Source of the DNA: Paracoccaceae bacterium
GTDB taxonomy: Bacteria > Pseudomonadota > Alphaproteobacteria > Rhodobacterales > Rhodobacteraceae
Reading direction: 5' to 3'
DNA length: 64,000 nt
Assembly (NCBI GenBank): GCA_024236495.1
Contig: JACKKJ010000001.1
Coordinates: 868,001 to 932,000, forward strand
The position numbers and the translations under genes were made by a program. The notes below the pieces were generated by a model. The model was given only the letters and a program-made list of their open reading frames with translations. It was not told where the DNA came from and did no database searches. Below, one piece after another: positions 27,881 through 37,196 of this stretch (position 1 is the first letter of the stretch; every line of letters begins with the position of its first letter).

Positions 27881-28926
27881 CCAACGCCGCCTACCTGGGC
27901 TGGGGCTGGCGCCGGCTGTTGCATGGCCGCGGCGCGACGCTTTCGGAAGTGGCGATCGAAAGCTGGGAAGTCAGCCCGGCGCAGGAAACCGACGGGCGTC
28001 CCGCTGTCTTTCCCGATGGCGCGCTGGACAGGATCCGGGGTCTGTCGCCCTGGCGGGACTGGCAGGTGGAAAAGGCGCTGATCGACGGCGCCACGGCGCA
28101 CCATCATCCGACCCGCGCCTTTGTCCTGACCGATGCGGTCATTGCCGGGCCATACGTTTACTGCGGTGCCTGGAAGGAACGCATCGGGGCGGAAGCCCCT
28201 TCACACGGATCGCCCGCCCTGCCAACCCGGCAAGAGATCGAGAATGCCCATCTGGCGACGACCTGGACAGGCGCCGACTTTTTCGGGAACTTCCTGCTGG
28301 ACAGCTTTCCGCTCGAGATGATCCCCGGCGACGCCGAAACCCGGATCGGCGCACCAGGAAAGCCCTACCGTCACGAGGGGGGGTATCGCGATCTGCTGGG
28401 TCTTCCGCAGCCCTGGATGCCGGGTCATGCGCGCATCCGCCATCTGACCGTCTATAGCGACTTCGCCCAGAACCCCTTCAAGGAAAGCCGCTACCGGCAG
28501 TTGCGCGACAGGCTGAGCCGGCGGCTCGGAGGGCAGGTTTCCCGGCCCGGCGTCTTTCTGGCCCGCGGGGATGACGGTGTACCGCGCCGGCTGGTCAACG
28601 AGGCAGCACTTTGCGAAACGCTCGCCGCCCGGGGTTTCGAGATCGTCGTGCCTTCGCGGGCGGAACCGGAAGAGATTTCCCGCAAGATCATGGGCGCGCG
28701 GATCGTGATCGCGGTCGAGGGAAGCCATCTGTCCCACGCGATCTATTCGATGGCCGACAACGGGGCCTTTCTGGTCATCCAGCCGCCCGACCGCTTCGCG
28801 ATGCCCTACAAGGAATTTGCCGATCGCATGGGCATGCGCTTCGGCTTTGTCGTTGCGGAACCCGCCGAAGGGGGCTTTGCGGCGGACACGGATGAAATAC
28901 TTGCGATGGTGGACCGACTGTCATGA
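27874..28926 (+). CDS. Glycosyltransferase family 61
   Basis: The 350-residue protein starts at ATG 27874, inside the end of the aminotransferase gene. The C-terminal half (VFLARGDD, RRLVNEAALCETLAARGFE, and IVIAVEGSHLSHAIYSM) matches the GT61 domain, a family including bacterial capsule transferases and eukaryotic O-GlcNAc and xylosyltransferases. The N-terminal half is not recognisable as a separate domain. There are no membrane segments. It should add a sugar in the cytoplasm during repeat-unit assembly. Confidence 0.82.
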   Translation: MLTNAAYLGWGWRRLLHGRGATLSEVAIESWEVSPAQETDGRPAVFPDGALDRIRGLSPWRDWQVEKALIDGATAHHHPTRAFVLTDAVIAGPYVYCGAWKERIGAEAPSHGSPALPTRQEIENAHLATTWTGADFFGNFLLDSFPLEMIPGDAETRIGAPGKPYRHEGGYRDLLGLPQPWMPGHARIRHLTVYSDFAQNPFKESRYRQLRDRLSRRLGGQVSRPGVFLARGDDGVPRRLVNEAALCETLAARGFEIVVPSRAEPEEISRKIMGARIVIAVEGSHLSHAIYSMADNGAFLVIQPPDRFAMPYKEFADRMGMRFGFVVAEPAEGGFAADTDEILAMVDRLS

Positions 28927-30140
28927 CCGATGAATCTGCCACCCCCGGCGAACTTGTCCTCTTGCCTGCGCTGAGCGCGCAGCGAGGCCCACGCGGCGGC
29001 CTGATCCTGACCCGCAAATACATGACCGGAACGGCGGAACTGGCAAGGACATGGCCGGGGCCGGTGACCAGCCTGGTCAGCCTTTCCGATACGCCGACGA
29101 CCGACATGGACCATGCGGAATATCTGCCGGGCGAGGCGGAAACCGAACTTGAGGTGCGCCCCGCGACGCCAGAGGCGCTTGCGGCCCGGCTTGCCAAGGC
29201 CGCTGCCGTCCTTGCCTTCCTGTCCCGCGAAGAGGCCGAAACCGCAAGGCTTTGCCACCGTCTCGGTGTGCCCATCGTGTTCACGGCGGAATATTCCCCG
29301 ACCACCGAACGACAGATCCTGGACGCAGAGGTATCAAATCCGCTTGTGCGCCTGCGCCGCCGTCTCTGGCTCTGGCGGACCGAACGCATCCGCCGGCAGG
29401 CGCTCCGGATCGCGGCCGGACTTCACTGCAGCGGCACCCCGACCTTCGAGAACTATCGCGGACTGAACGACAACATGCTTCTTTTCTTCGACAACCGCGT
29501 CGGGCGCGAAGGCGTGATCGACGACGGGGCCCTTGAGGAAAAGATCGCGCGCCTGCGGCAGGCCGCGCCGCTCAGGCTGGTCTTCGGCGGGCGGCTGATC
29601 GCGATGAAGGGCGTGATGGAACTTCCGCGCGTCGCGGGCGAACTGGCGCGACTGGGCGTGCCGTTCCAGATGGATATCTTCGGCGGCGGGCCGTTGAAGG
29701 ATGCGCTGGAGGCCGAGATTCGCAGCCGGGGCCTGAATGACCGGGTGGTCCTGCGGGGGGTTCTCGATTTCGATACGGGCTGGATTCCCTATCTGAAGGA
29801 AAGCGCGGATCTCTTCATCTGCTGTCACCCGCAGGGCGACCCCTCCAGCACCTACCCCGAGGTGATGTCCTGCGGGGTGCCGATCGCCGGCTACGACAAC
29901 GAAGCCTTCTGCGGTGTTGTCCGCGAATCCCGAGGCGGGTGGGTCACCCCGATGTTCGATGCCGCCCGACTGGCCGCAACGGTGGCGCGGCTCGACGCCA
30001 ACCGTGAAGAGATCGCCGAAACCGCCATCCGCGCCCGCGACTTCGCCCGCCAACATGCGTTCGAGACGACCTTTGCAAACCGCGCAAGGCACCTGATCCG
30101 CAACAGCAGGCTGCCCGACGCACTGAAACCGGCGGATTGA
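28923..30140 (+). CDS. Glycosyltransferase family 4
   Basis: The 405-residue transferase overlaps the GT61 stop (ATGA). Its C-terminal half has LVFGGRLIAMKGV, MDIFGGGPLKDAL and, further on, HPQGDPSSTYPEVMSCGVPIAGY, in which the retaining GT4 E-x7-E motif is degenerate: a single Glu is followed by small residues. The N-terminal half lacks the usual strong Rossmann GG motif but contains ALSAQRGPRGGLILTRKY. This is the last gene of the polysaccharide region before the tRNA. Confidence 0.8.
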   Translation: MTDESATPGELVLLPALSAQRGPRGGLILTRKYMTGTAELARTWPGPVTSLVSLSDTPTTDMDHAEYLPGEAETELEVRPATPEALAARLAKAAAVLAFLSREEAETARLCHRLGVPIVFTAEYSPTTERQILDAEVSNPLVRLRRRLWLWRTERIRRQALRIAAGLHCSGTPTFENYRGLNDNMLLFFDNRVGREGVIDDGALEEKIARLRQAAPLRLVFGGRLIAMKGVMELPRVAGELARLGVPFQMDIFGGGPLKDALEAEIRSRGLNDRVVLRGVLDFDTGWIPYLKESADLFICCHPQGDPSSTYPEVMSCGVPIAGYDNEAFCGVVRESRGGWVTPMFDAARLAATVARLDANREEIAETAIRARDFARQHAFETTFANRARHLIRNSRLPDALKPAD

Positions 30141-30322
30141 TGCAGGTGCGATGACTGATCTGCCAACACAACGCGTGCCACTTCAGGGCCGAGACGGATC
30201 ACACGAGGTCTTGTCGGTTCAAGGTCGCGGCGCTGGCTGGCAGCCTGCCACGGGACGGGCGTAGTCCATCGACATGTGCTGCGCCTTTCAGGCGCCGTCA
30301 TTGCCGTTTTGCTGAGAGAAAA

Positions 30323-30399
30323 TGGCGCACCCGAAGAGATTCGAACTCCTGACCCCCAGATTCGTAGTCTGGTGCTCTATCCAGCTGAGCTACGGGTGC
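30323..30399 (-). tRNA. tRNA-Arg (anticodon ACG)
   Basis: The minus strand folds into a cloverleaf of 77 nt including an encoded CCA (30323-30325). The acceptor is GCACCCG (30393-30399) paired with CGGGTGC (30327-30333). The anticodon arm is CCAGA-CTACGAA-TCTGG, which places ACG at 34-36, and the T arm carries GTTCGAATC. The first anticodon base A is expected to be edited to inosine to read CGU/CGC/CGA. Its 3' end faces the polysaccharide region. Confidence 0.97.
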
Positions 30400-30468
30400 G
30401 TGGGAGTGGGATTTAGCGGCGCGGGCGGGGCATTGCAAGGGTCAAAACGCCGAAACCGGAAGGGATCT

Positions 30469-31878
30469 TTACGAACTGCGCTGACCAGCCCCTGCCGCCG
30501 GCACACGCGGCACCGTCAGCCGGAATACAGTCCCGTCGCCATCGGAGCGGACAAGCTCCAACTTGCCGCCATGCCCCCTGACCAGTTCTGCCGCGATCGC
30601 CAGTCCAAGGCCGGTTCCGCCCTTGCGCGCCCCACCCTGAAAGGGTTGAAACAGGTGTTCGCGCGCGCGGTCGGGCAGCCCGGGGCCGGTATCGCCGACG
30701 CTGACCCACCAGCCATCGGAGCCTTCACCGATCGCGATCTCGACCGTTCCGGGCTTCCCGGTCGCCTCGATCGCTTGCCGGGCGTTGCGCACGAGGTTGG
30801 TCAGCACGCGATATAGCTGTTCGCGGTCGGCCCGCACCTGGACATCGCGGGCGACATCCGTCACGATTTCCACCTGCCCGTCGCCTGCCGCAAGCTTCTC
30901 GGTCTCGGCGACCTCGTGGACGATGCCGGCCAGACCGAACCGCGTCAGCGAGGGCGGCGCCTCTTCGGCCTTGCCGAAAGCCAGCGTGGTTTCGCACAGC
31001 CCTACCGCCCGGCTGATCGAACCGACAAGCTTCGGCGCCGCGCGCTTGACCATCGGATCGGCGCTGTCCTCCATTCGGTCTGCGAAGAGTTGTGCGGTCG
31101 ACAGGATGTTGCGCAGGTCGTGGCTGATCTTGGCAACCGCCCCGCCCAGTTGGGCAAGCCGTTCCTTCTGGCGCAGCGACTGCGTGAGCTGGCGCTGCAT
31201 CATCTGCAGGGCGACCTCTGCCTCGCGCAGTTCCACCACGTCCGAACGCGGCTCGATCACCCGGCGCGCATCCTCGGGCGCGTCCTGATAGGCCCGCATG
31301 CTGTCCACGACGCGGCGGATCGGCGAAACCAGGACCTTGCGGACCGCAAAGAACAAAAGCGCCGCCGTCAGCGCCGAGATGACCGCCGACAGGCCAAGGA
31401 TCCGGATGCCGTAGTCGATCATCGCCTGCCGCATCGGCGCCGTGGCCATCGTCGCCTCGATGAGAAGGCCTGCGCGCTTTACCGGGTCGCCGATGACGCG
31501 GATCACCCGGTCCCGCGGGGTCAGCAGGCAGACAACGGCGTCGCGGATCAGATCCCAGGCCGGAGCATTGCGCAGATCGAAAGTTTCCTCGATCGGTCCG
31601 GGGATCGGCGAGGACAGCACGAGCTGGCGAATCTCGTCGCGCCGCAAGACGACGTTGAAGACCTCGGCATTGGCCAGAAGCTCCTGCTCGACGGCCTGAT
31701 CGATCATGTCCCCGGCGGCAAGAAGCGAAAGCGACGCGATCTGGGCCCGTTCAAGGCGCGACAGGATGTAGTCTTCGCGAAAGCGCGCGACCGAGGGGAC
31801 GAAGATGAGAATCTCCGCCAGCATGACGAAAATCATCGTCAATAGCAGGAATCGGCCTGACAGAGTGTTCAAGAACAT
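30469..31878 (-). CDS. Membrane sensor histidine kinase
   Basis: The 469-residue protein starts at ATG 31878. It has a transmembrane helix at about 8-28, a periplasmic sensor stretch to about 165, a second helix (SAVISALTAALLFFAV) and a HAMP-like linker. The dimerisation box AKISHDLRNILSTAQ carries the phospho-acceptor His. The ATPase domain shows an N box (LVRNARQAIEA), a G1 box (GDTGPGLPD) and a G2 box (GTGLGLAI). The His box has HDLRN rather than HELRTPL, placing it near the NtrB/HisKA_3-like variants. No response regulator adjoins it, so it looks like an orphan kinase. The stimulus is unknown. Confidence 0.9.
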   Translation of the reverse strand: MFLNTLSGRFLLLTMIFVMLAEILIFVPSVARFREDYILSRLERAQIASLSLLAAGDMIDQAVEQELLANAEVFNVVLRRDEIRQLVLSSPIPGPIEETFDLRNAPAWDLIRDAVVCLLTPRDRVIRVIGDPVKRAGLLIEATMATAPMRQAMIDYGIRILGLSAVISALTAALLFFAVRKVLVSPIRRVVDSMRAYQDAPEDARRVIEPRSDVVELREAEVALQMMQRQLTQSLRQKERLAQLGGAVAKISHDLRNILSTAQLFADRMEDSADPMVKRAAPKLVGSISRAVGLCETTLAFGKAEEAPPSLTRFGLAGIVHEVAETEKLAAGDGQVEIVTDVARDVQVRADREQLYRVLTNLVRNARQAIEATGKPGTVEIAIGEGSDGWWVSVGDTGPGLPDRAREHLFQPFQGGARKGGTGLGLAIAAELVRGHGGKLELVRSDGDGTVFRLTVPRVPAAGAGQRSS

Positions 31879-32014
31879 GCGAACTTTCCCGGCGACGGCC
31901 CGGCACTGAAACATTCGGCACATGGCTAGCAAAGTCGCGCGGTGATGAACAGCGATTTGCCGGTCGGTTGCCACGAAGGGTTCCGCCCCGGCTACGAAAA
32001 AACCGCGAGACACG

Positions 32015-32043
32015 TTGACTTGCCGCCTGACCGCGTCTATGAG
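32015..32043 (+). promoter_or_regulatory. Candidate sigma-70 promoter of rpmH-rnpA-yidD
   Basis: TTGACT (32015-32020) and TATGAG (32038-32043) are 17 bp apart, giving a predicted start near 32050 and a leader of about 60 nt to rpmH. This is the best hexamer pair in the 233-bp gap between the kinase and rpmH. Confidence 0.5.
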
Positions 32044-32111
32044 CCGGGCTTCGAATGATAGCGGCCTTCGAATCCATCAGGGTTTGGGTCGCCCCTACCG
32101 GAGTTGAAGCG

Positions 32112-32246
32112 ATGAAGCGCACCTTCCAACCGTCGAACCTCGTCCGCGCCCGCCGTCACGGCTTTCGCGCACGCATGGCGACCAAGGGTGGCCGCAAGAT
32201 TCTGAACGCCCGCCGCGCGAAGGGCCGCAAGGTTCTTTCGGCCTGA
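32112..32246 (+). CDS. rpmH: 50S ribosomal protein L34
   Basis: The 44-residue basic protein begins MKRTFQPSNLVRARRHGF and ends KGRKVLSA, matching L34 at full length. The in-frame ATG at 32055 would add a non-homologous extension and was rejected. It heads the conserved rpmH-rnpA-yidD order, and its mRNA level usually exceeds that of rnpA. Confidence 0.98.
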   Translation: MKRTFQPSNLVRARRHGFRARMATKGGRKILNARRAKGRKVLSA

Positions 32247-32269
32247 GGCCAGAAACCGGCACGAACGGC

Positions 32270-32701
32270 ATGACGCCGCCGGTGGCTCCCGTGGAAGGGC
32301 AAGACCCTGAAACGGTGACGCCGCCGGCGGTTTCCGTTTGTCCGGCGGTCCTGTCCAGACGGGCCGATTTCCTGCGCGCGGCGCAGGCACGCCGCCAGGG
32401 CACGCCGTCGTTCCTGCTGCAGGCGCGCAGGCGCCGAGACGGCGAACCCGGGGGCGATTCCCTCCGCGTCGGGTTTACCTGTTCCAAGAAGGTCGGCAAC
32501 GCGGTTGCCCGCAACCGCGCAAAGCGCCGCTTGCGCGAGGCCGCGCGAATGATCCTGCCGGTTCACGGCCGCCCCGGATGGGACTATGTTCTTGTCGGGC
32601 GCCGCGATGAAACCGCCAGCCGCGACTTCCAGTTGCTGCTTGGCGATCTGGTTCGCGCCCTCGCGCAGGTCCACGGCAAGGAAAACGGCAGGGAAAGATG
32701 A
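32270..32701 (+). CDS. rnpA: Ribonuclease P protein component
   Basis: The 143-residue basic protein helps the RNase P RNA cleave tRNA 5' leaders. The core has a RADFLRAAQARRQ segment, VGFTCSKKVGNAVARNRAKRRLRE (the RNR signature) and WDYVLVGRRD. The first about 28 residues are acidic and Pro-rich and longer than in most homologues, so a later start is conceivable, although no other ATG is in frame before the core. Its stop overlaps yidD (ATGA). Confidence 0.95.
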   Translation: MTPPVAPVEGQDPETVTPPAVSVCPAVLSRRADFLRAAQARRQGTPSFLLQARRRRDGEPGGDSLRVGFTCSKKVGNAVARNRAKRRLREAARMILPVHGRPGWDYVLVGRRDETASRDFQLLLGDLVRALAQVHGKENGRER

Positions 32702-32919
32702 GCCCGCTTGCCCATATCGTCGCAGCCCCGGTGCGCGCCTACAGGCTGATCTTCAGCCCCTGGGTCGGGCACGGCTGCCGGTACCAGCCGACCTGTTCGG
32801 CCTACGCGCTAGAGGCGCTGGAAAAGCATGGGGCGTTCAAGGGCGCATGGCTGGCGGCCCGCAGGATTTTGCGCTGCCATCCCTGGGGCGGGTCGGGGAT
32901 AGACAATGTGCCCGATTGA
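32698..32919 (+). CDS. yidD: Membrane protein insertion efficiency factor YidD
   Basis: The 73-residue protein has YRLIFSPWVGHGCRYQPTCSAYALEAL, with the conserved Cys pair, and RILRCHPWGGSGIDNVP, the two blocks that define YidD. It is a small peripheral inner-membrane protein thought to assist YidC, encoded about 1.7 kb downstream. It is translationally coupled to rnpA. Confidence 0.96.
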   Translation: MSPLAHIVAAPVRAYRLIFSPWVGHGCRYQPTCSAYALEALEKHGAFKGAWLAARRILRCHPWGGSGIDNVPD

Positions 32920-32927
32920 AGGCCGGG

Positions 32928-33470
32928 TCAGATCTTTCTGACCCCTGCCTCGATCGTTTCGAACATGATCCAGAACAAGACGGCCATCGGCAACATGGGC
33001 AACAGCTTGCCCGCCGGGTGATCCGCCTCTGTTCCCTTCTTCACCATCTTCAGAAGCGCGCCCAGAGGTTTCGGAGGCTGGCGGATCTCCACCTGCCAGT
33101 CGCGCACCCGCTTGGCCAGAAACGCGCGGTCGTCGATCGCCGATCGCTTCATGAAACGCTTGGCCAGGCTGAGCCGCTTGGCAAGATCGGCCATCGCGGC
33201 ATCCAGATCCTCAAGCTCCGCCATCGCCTTGATCGTCCCCTCGGCCAGCGCCTTGGTGTCGAAAGTCCTGCTGTCTTTCTGTGCGTCGCGCGTTTCGTCG
33301 GCGCCGTCCAGCGCCTTGTCCAGCGCCGCGCGGATCTTGGTCTGGTCCATGTCGGCGCGCAGGTATTTCTTGACGGTCTTGCGCAGTTCCTTCTGAAGAC
33401 GGATGAGGGATTTCTTCAGGTCGCGCAGGTTCGCGCGCGCCTGGGCGTCTTCCGGTGAAGCCTTGGCCAT
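32928..33470 (-). CDS. Hypothetical coiled-coil protein with C-terminal membrane helix
   Basis: This 180-residue protein is not recognised. It is rich in Lys, Asp and Ala with heptad-like regions (LRDLKKSLIRLQKELRK and a stretch from about 80 to 125), so it is probably a helical coiled coil. Near the C-terminus LLPMLPMAVLFWIMFET is a single membrane helix, giving a tail-anchored layout. The ATG at 33470 was chosen because residues before it are not plausible. It converges on yidD and diverges from ttcA; its function is unknown. Confidence 0.65.
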   Translation of the reverse strand: MAKASPEDAQARANLRDLKKSLIRLQKELRKTVKKYLRADMDQTKIRAALDKALDGADETRDAQKDSRTFDTKALAEGTIKAMAELEDLDAAMADLAKRLSLAKRFMKRSAIDDRAFLAKRVRDWQVEIRQPPKPLGALLKMVKKGTEADHPAGKLLPMLPMAVLFWIMFETIEAGVRKI

Positions 33471-33579
33471 CGGTGTCCTTCCTCGCGCCCCTTGCGGGAG
33501 CGTAGCAGCCAGCCTGCACAACGCAAGCGATCATGCGATTCCCCTTGGCGGCAAGGCCCGGAAAGGATAGGGGGCAGGC

Positions 33580-34449
33580 ATGCTGGACGATCTTGACGAT
33601 ATCCACCCGCTTTTCGCGGGTGCCCCCACCTCGACGGAGTTCAAGAAACTCCGCAAGCGCATCGTGCGCGAGGTGCGCGAGGCGATCGAGACCTATGGCA
33701 TGATCGAACGCGGCGCGCGCTGGCTGGTCTGCCTTTCGGGCGGAAAGGACAGCTATACCCTTCTTGCAGTCCTGCACGAGTTGCAGTGGCGCGGCCTGCT
33801 GCCCGTCGATCTTCTGGCCTGCAACCTCGACCAGGGTCAGCCGGGGTTTCCGGCGACGGTCCTGCCAGAGTTCCTGACGCGGATGGGCGTCCCCCACCGC
33901 ATCGAATACCAGGACACCTATTCCATCGTCGTGGACAAGGTTCCGCAGGGTCGCACCTATTGCGCGCTGTGTTCCCGACTGCGGCGCGGAAACCTTTACC
34001 GCATCGCGCGGGAGGAAGGCTGCAGCGCGGTCGTCCTTGGCCATCACCGCGACGATATTCTCGAGACGTTCTTCATGAACCTCTTCCACGGCGGGCGGCT
34101 GGCCACCATGCCACCCAAGCTCGTGAACGAGGATGGCGACCTTTTCGTCTATCGACCGCTGGCTTTCGTCGCCGAGGCGGACTGCGAGAAGTTCGCCCGC
34201 GCGATGAACTACCCGATCATCCCTTGCGATCTTTGCGGATCGCAGGACGGCCTTCAGCGCCAGCAGGTCAAGCAGATCCTCGACGGTTGGGAAGCCCGCA
34301 GCCCGGGCCGCCGGCAGGTGATGTTCCGCGCGCTGATGAATACCCGGCCGTCGCATCTGCTGGACCCGTCACTGTTCGATTTCGCGGGCCTTGTCCGCGG
34401 CACCGCCGCTGTGGCGGATGCCCCGCCGCGCATTCGCGCCGACGATTGA
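33580..34449 (+). CDS. ttcA: tRNA 2-thiocytidine biosynthesis protein TtcA
   Basis: The 289-residue enzyme thiolates C32 of certain tRNAs. It has the PP-loop ATP motif SGGKDS (residues 52-57) and two CxxC pairs, CALC near 130 and CDLC near 218, that hold the 4Fe-4S cluster. GHHRDDILETFFMNL is a further signature of the TtcA branch. Length and motif order are standard. It probably has its own promoter, since the upstream gene is divergent. Confidence 0.96.
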   Translation: MLDDLDDIHPLFAGAPTSTEFKKLRKRIVREVREAIETYGMIERGARWLVCLSGGKDSYTLLAVLHELQWRGLLPVDLLACNLDQGQPGFPATVLPEFLTRMGVPHRIEYQDTYSIVVDKVPQGRTYCALCSRLRRGNLYRIAREEGCSAVVLGHHRDDILETFFMNLFHGGRLATMPPKLVNEDGDLFVYRPLAFVAEADCEKFARAMNYPIIPCDLCGSQDGLQRQQVKQILDGWEARSPGRRQVMFRALMNTRPSHLLDPSLFDFAGLVRGTAAVADAPPRIRADD

Positions 34450-34602
34450 TCCCGAGGGTGGCGCCAGCGACGGCCCGATTGCCCCATCCGCAGGACCGCG
34501 CCAGCCCGGTGCGAGGACCGGTTTCGCAGGAAAGCGCTTGACCTTTCAGCGCCCGTTCTGTTGAACCGGCGCTGACCTTGAATGACTGGCGGTGTGCCCT
34601 CG

Positions 34603-36441
34603 ATGGACGATCAGAACAAGAACCTCATCCTCGCGACAGTGCTTTCGGCGGCGGTCATCTTCGTCTGGTACACGTTCTTCACCCCGCCACTGCCACAGCC
34701 CGAACCAGCCGCCCCGGCCGAGGTTTCGGCGACCGAACCCGCGGCTGCGCCCGCCACCGCGCAGGCGACCCCCACGCCCGAGGCCGCCGCCGCGGTTGCC
34801 GCAGCCAGGATCGACATCGACACGCCGCGCCTGCGCGGTACTCTGTCGCTTGCCGGCGGCCGCATCGACGATCTGCAACTGCGCGACTACAAGGAAACGC
34901 TTGATGCCGGTTCGCCCGATGTCCGGCTTTTCGCCCCGGTCGGAGCCGAGGTGGGCGCCAAGCCTTACTACGCCGTCTATGGATGGCAGGCTGCCGGCGG
35001 GCTGGACCCCAAGCTTGTGCCCGATGCGCGCACGGTCTGGTCCGCGCCCGAAGGCGCGAAGCTGACGGTCGATACCCCGGTCACCCTCAGCTGGGACAAC
35101 GGCGCTGGCCTCGTGTTCCACCGCACCGTCGCGGTCGATCCCGACTACATGTTCACCATCACCCAGTCGGTCGAAAACAACACCGGCGCCGCGGTGCGCC
35201 TTGCGCCCTACGGGATCATCGCACGCCACGGCATCCCGGACGAACAGCGGATCTATGTCCTGCACGAGGGTCTTGTGCGCGGCGCCGACGGCAAGCTGGA
35301 AGAAATCAAGTACGACAACATCCCCGAACTTGACCAGGTCGCGGGCGAAGGCAACGCCGAACTGATCGACGTGACCCAGAATGGCTGGATCGGCTTTACC
35401 GACAAGTACTGGATGGCCACGCTGATCCCCGAACCGGGTCAGGCCTTCAAATCCGTCGTCCGCTACGCCGCCGCAAACGACATCTATCAGGCGGAAACCC
35501 GTCTGCCCGTGATCGAGGTTGCACCCGGGGCGCAAGGTGCCGCCAAAACCATGCTGTTTGCCGGCGCGAAGGAATGGGAAACCATCAAGCGCTACGAAAA
35601 CAACCCCGGCTGGCTCGACCGTCTTGCCGGGATCGACCCGGACGCCAGCCGTCCGACGATCCAGGGCTTTATCGATTCCATCGACTGGGGCTGGTTCTTC
35701 TTCCTGACAAAGCCGATGTTCTGGCTGCTGCACCTGCTGCATGGCCTTATCGGCAACATGGGTCTGGCGATCATCGCCTTGACCATCGTTATCAAGACGC
35801 TTGTTTTCCCGCTTGCGCGGAAATCCTACATCTCGATGGCCAAGATGAAAGAGCTTCAGCCCGAGATGGAGGCGATCAAGGCGCGCACCGGCGACGACCG
35901 CCAGAAGCTTCAGCAAGAGATGATGGCGCTTTACAAGAAGGAAAAGGTGAACCCCGCATCGGGTTGCCTGCCGATCCTTCTGCAGATCCCGATCTTCTTC
36001 TCGCTCTACAAGGTGATCTACGTCACGATCGAGCTCTATCACGCCCCGTTCTTCGGCTGGCTGCGCGACCTGTCGGCGCCCGACCCTTCGTCCATCCTGA
36101 ACCTCTTCGGCCTTCTGCCCTGGGCCACCCCCGAACACGGGTCGCTCTTCTTCATCTTCTCGCTCGGCGTCCTGCCCATCCTTCTGGGCATCTCGATGTG
36201 GTTCCAACAAAAGCTGAACCCCGCGCCGACGGACCCCGCGCAGGCGGCGATCTTTGCCTGGATGCCGTGGATCTTCATGTTCATGCTGGGGTCGTTCGCA
36301 TCTGGGCTCGTGCTTTACTGGATCACCAACAACACGATCACCTTCATCCAGCAGTACACGATCATGTCGATGCACGGGAAACGCCCCGACATCTTCGGCA
36401 ACATCCGGGCCGGAATGAAGCGCGGCTCCCCCGGCAAATGA
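34603..36441 (+). CDS. yidC: Membrane protein insertase YidC
   Basis: The 612-residue protein (start ATG 34603; an in-frame ATG at 34582 is less likely) begins MDDQNKNLILATVLS with one membrane helix. A Pro/Ala-rich linker, a large periplasmic domain (about 65-350) and the C-terminal OxaA core of five helices follow; NPASGCLPILLQIPIFFSLY and FAWMPWIFMFMLGSF are core motifs. It inserts inner-membrane proteins with or without SecYEG. The MOSC gene overlaps its stop (ATGA), so yidC-MOSC-yihA form one unit. A possible TTGACC -35 element lies at 34538. Confidence 0.97.
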   Translation: MDDQNKNLILATVLSAAVIFVWYTFFTPPLPQPEPAAPAEVSATEPAAAPATAQATPTPEAAAAVAAARIDIDTPRLRGTLSLAGGRIDDLQLRDYKETLDAGSPDVRLFAPVGAEVGAKPYYAVYGWQAAGGLDPKLVPDARTVWSAPEGAKLTVDTPVTLSWDNGAGLVFHRTVAVDPDYMFTITQSVENNTGAAVRLAPYGIIARHGIPDEQRIYVLHEGLVRGADGKLEEIKYDNIPELDQVAGEGNAELIDVTQNGWIGFTDKYWMATLIPEPGQAFKSVVRYAAANDIYQAETRLPVIEVAPGAQGAAKTMLFAGAKEWETIKRYENNPGWLDRLAGIDPDASRPTIQGFIDSIDWGWFFFLTKPMFWLLHLLHGLIGNMGLAIIALTIVIKTLVFPLARKSYISMAKMKELQPEMEAIKARTGDDRQKLQQEMMALYKKEKVNPASGCLPILLQIPIFFSLYKVIYVTIELYHAPFFGWLRDLSAPDPSSILNLFGLLPWATPEHGSLFFIFSLGVLPILLGISMWFQQKLNPAPTDPAQAAIFAWMPWIFMFMLGSFASGLVLYWITNNTITFIQQYTIMSMHGKRPDIFGNIRAGMKRGSPGK

Positions 36442-37196
36442 CAGCCCGGCTTGCCCTCATCTGCCGGCACCCGGTCAAGTCGATCGGCTATGAGGAAATC
36501 GCGGGCGCGACCCTGACCGAGGGTCGCGCCCTGCCCTTCGATCGCGAATGGGCCGTCGCGCACGAAGCGGCGAAGTTCGGCGCCAACCTGACCGAATGGG
36601 CGCCCAAGCCGAACTTCCTGCGCGGCGTCACCGGGCACCGGCTGATGGCCATTCGCGCGGCGTCGGAAACCGCAGCCCGCCGCGTCACCCTGTCCCATCC
36701 CGACTGCGCACCGATCACGGTCTCGCCGGATGACGCCCACGATGCCGAAAGCCTGATCGGCTGGCTGCGCCCACTGTGGCCTGCCGATCGTCCCGCGCCC
36801 GCCTTCGTGGCCCGCGTTCCGGGGCAGGCGATGACCGACTGGCCCGATCCCTTCATCTCGATCCTCAGCCTTGCGTCGCTGCGCGCGCTCGGCGACCGCA
36901 TGGGACAGGACATCTCTGCCCACCGGTTTCGCGGCAATCTCTGGCTCGACGATCTGCCGCCATTCGCCGAGTTTGGCATGATCGGCAAGACGCTCCGTAT
37001 CGGCGGGGCGGAACTCGTGATCCGCCAGCGCATCACCCGCTGCAAGGCGACCACCGTGAACCCCGATACCGGGCTCTCTGATGCCGACACGCTTGGCGCG
37101 CTCAGGACCGCCTGGGGCCATCAGGACTTCGGCGTCTACGCGGTCGTGACGCACTCCGGCGACATTTCCGTTGGCGACGAGGTGACGATCACATGA
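36438..37196 (+). CDS. MOSC domain protein
   Basis: The 252-residue protein has an N-terminal beta-barrel-like MOSC_N part (LICRHPVKSIGYE, with DREWAV) and a C-terminal MOSC domain whose HRFRGNLWLDDLPPFAE and RCKATTVNPDTG carry the conserved Cys expected to bind a sulfur or molybdenum-cofactor ligand. YcbX/mARC-like members reduce N-hydroxylated compounds. The substrate here is not known. It is wedged between yidC and yihA with 4-nt overlaps on both sides. Confidence 0.9.
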   Translation: MTARLALICRHPVKSIGYEEIAGATLTEGRALPFDREWAVAHEAAKFGANLTEWAPKPNFLRGVTGHRLMAIRAASETAARRVTLSHPDCAPITVSPDDAHDAESLIGWLRPLWPADRPAPAFVARVPGQAMTDWPDPFISILSLASLRALGDRMGQDISAHRFRGNLWLDDLPPFAEFGMIGKTLRIGGAELVIRQRITRCKATTVNPDTGLSDADTLGALRTAWGHQDFGVYAVVTHSGDISVGDEVTIT

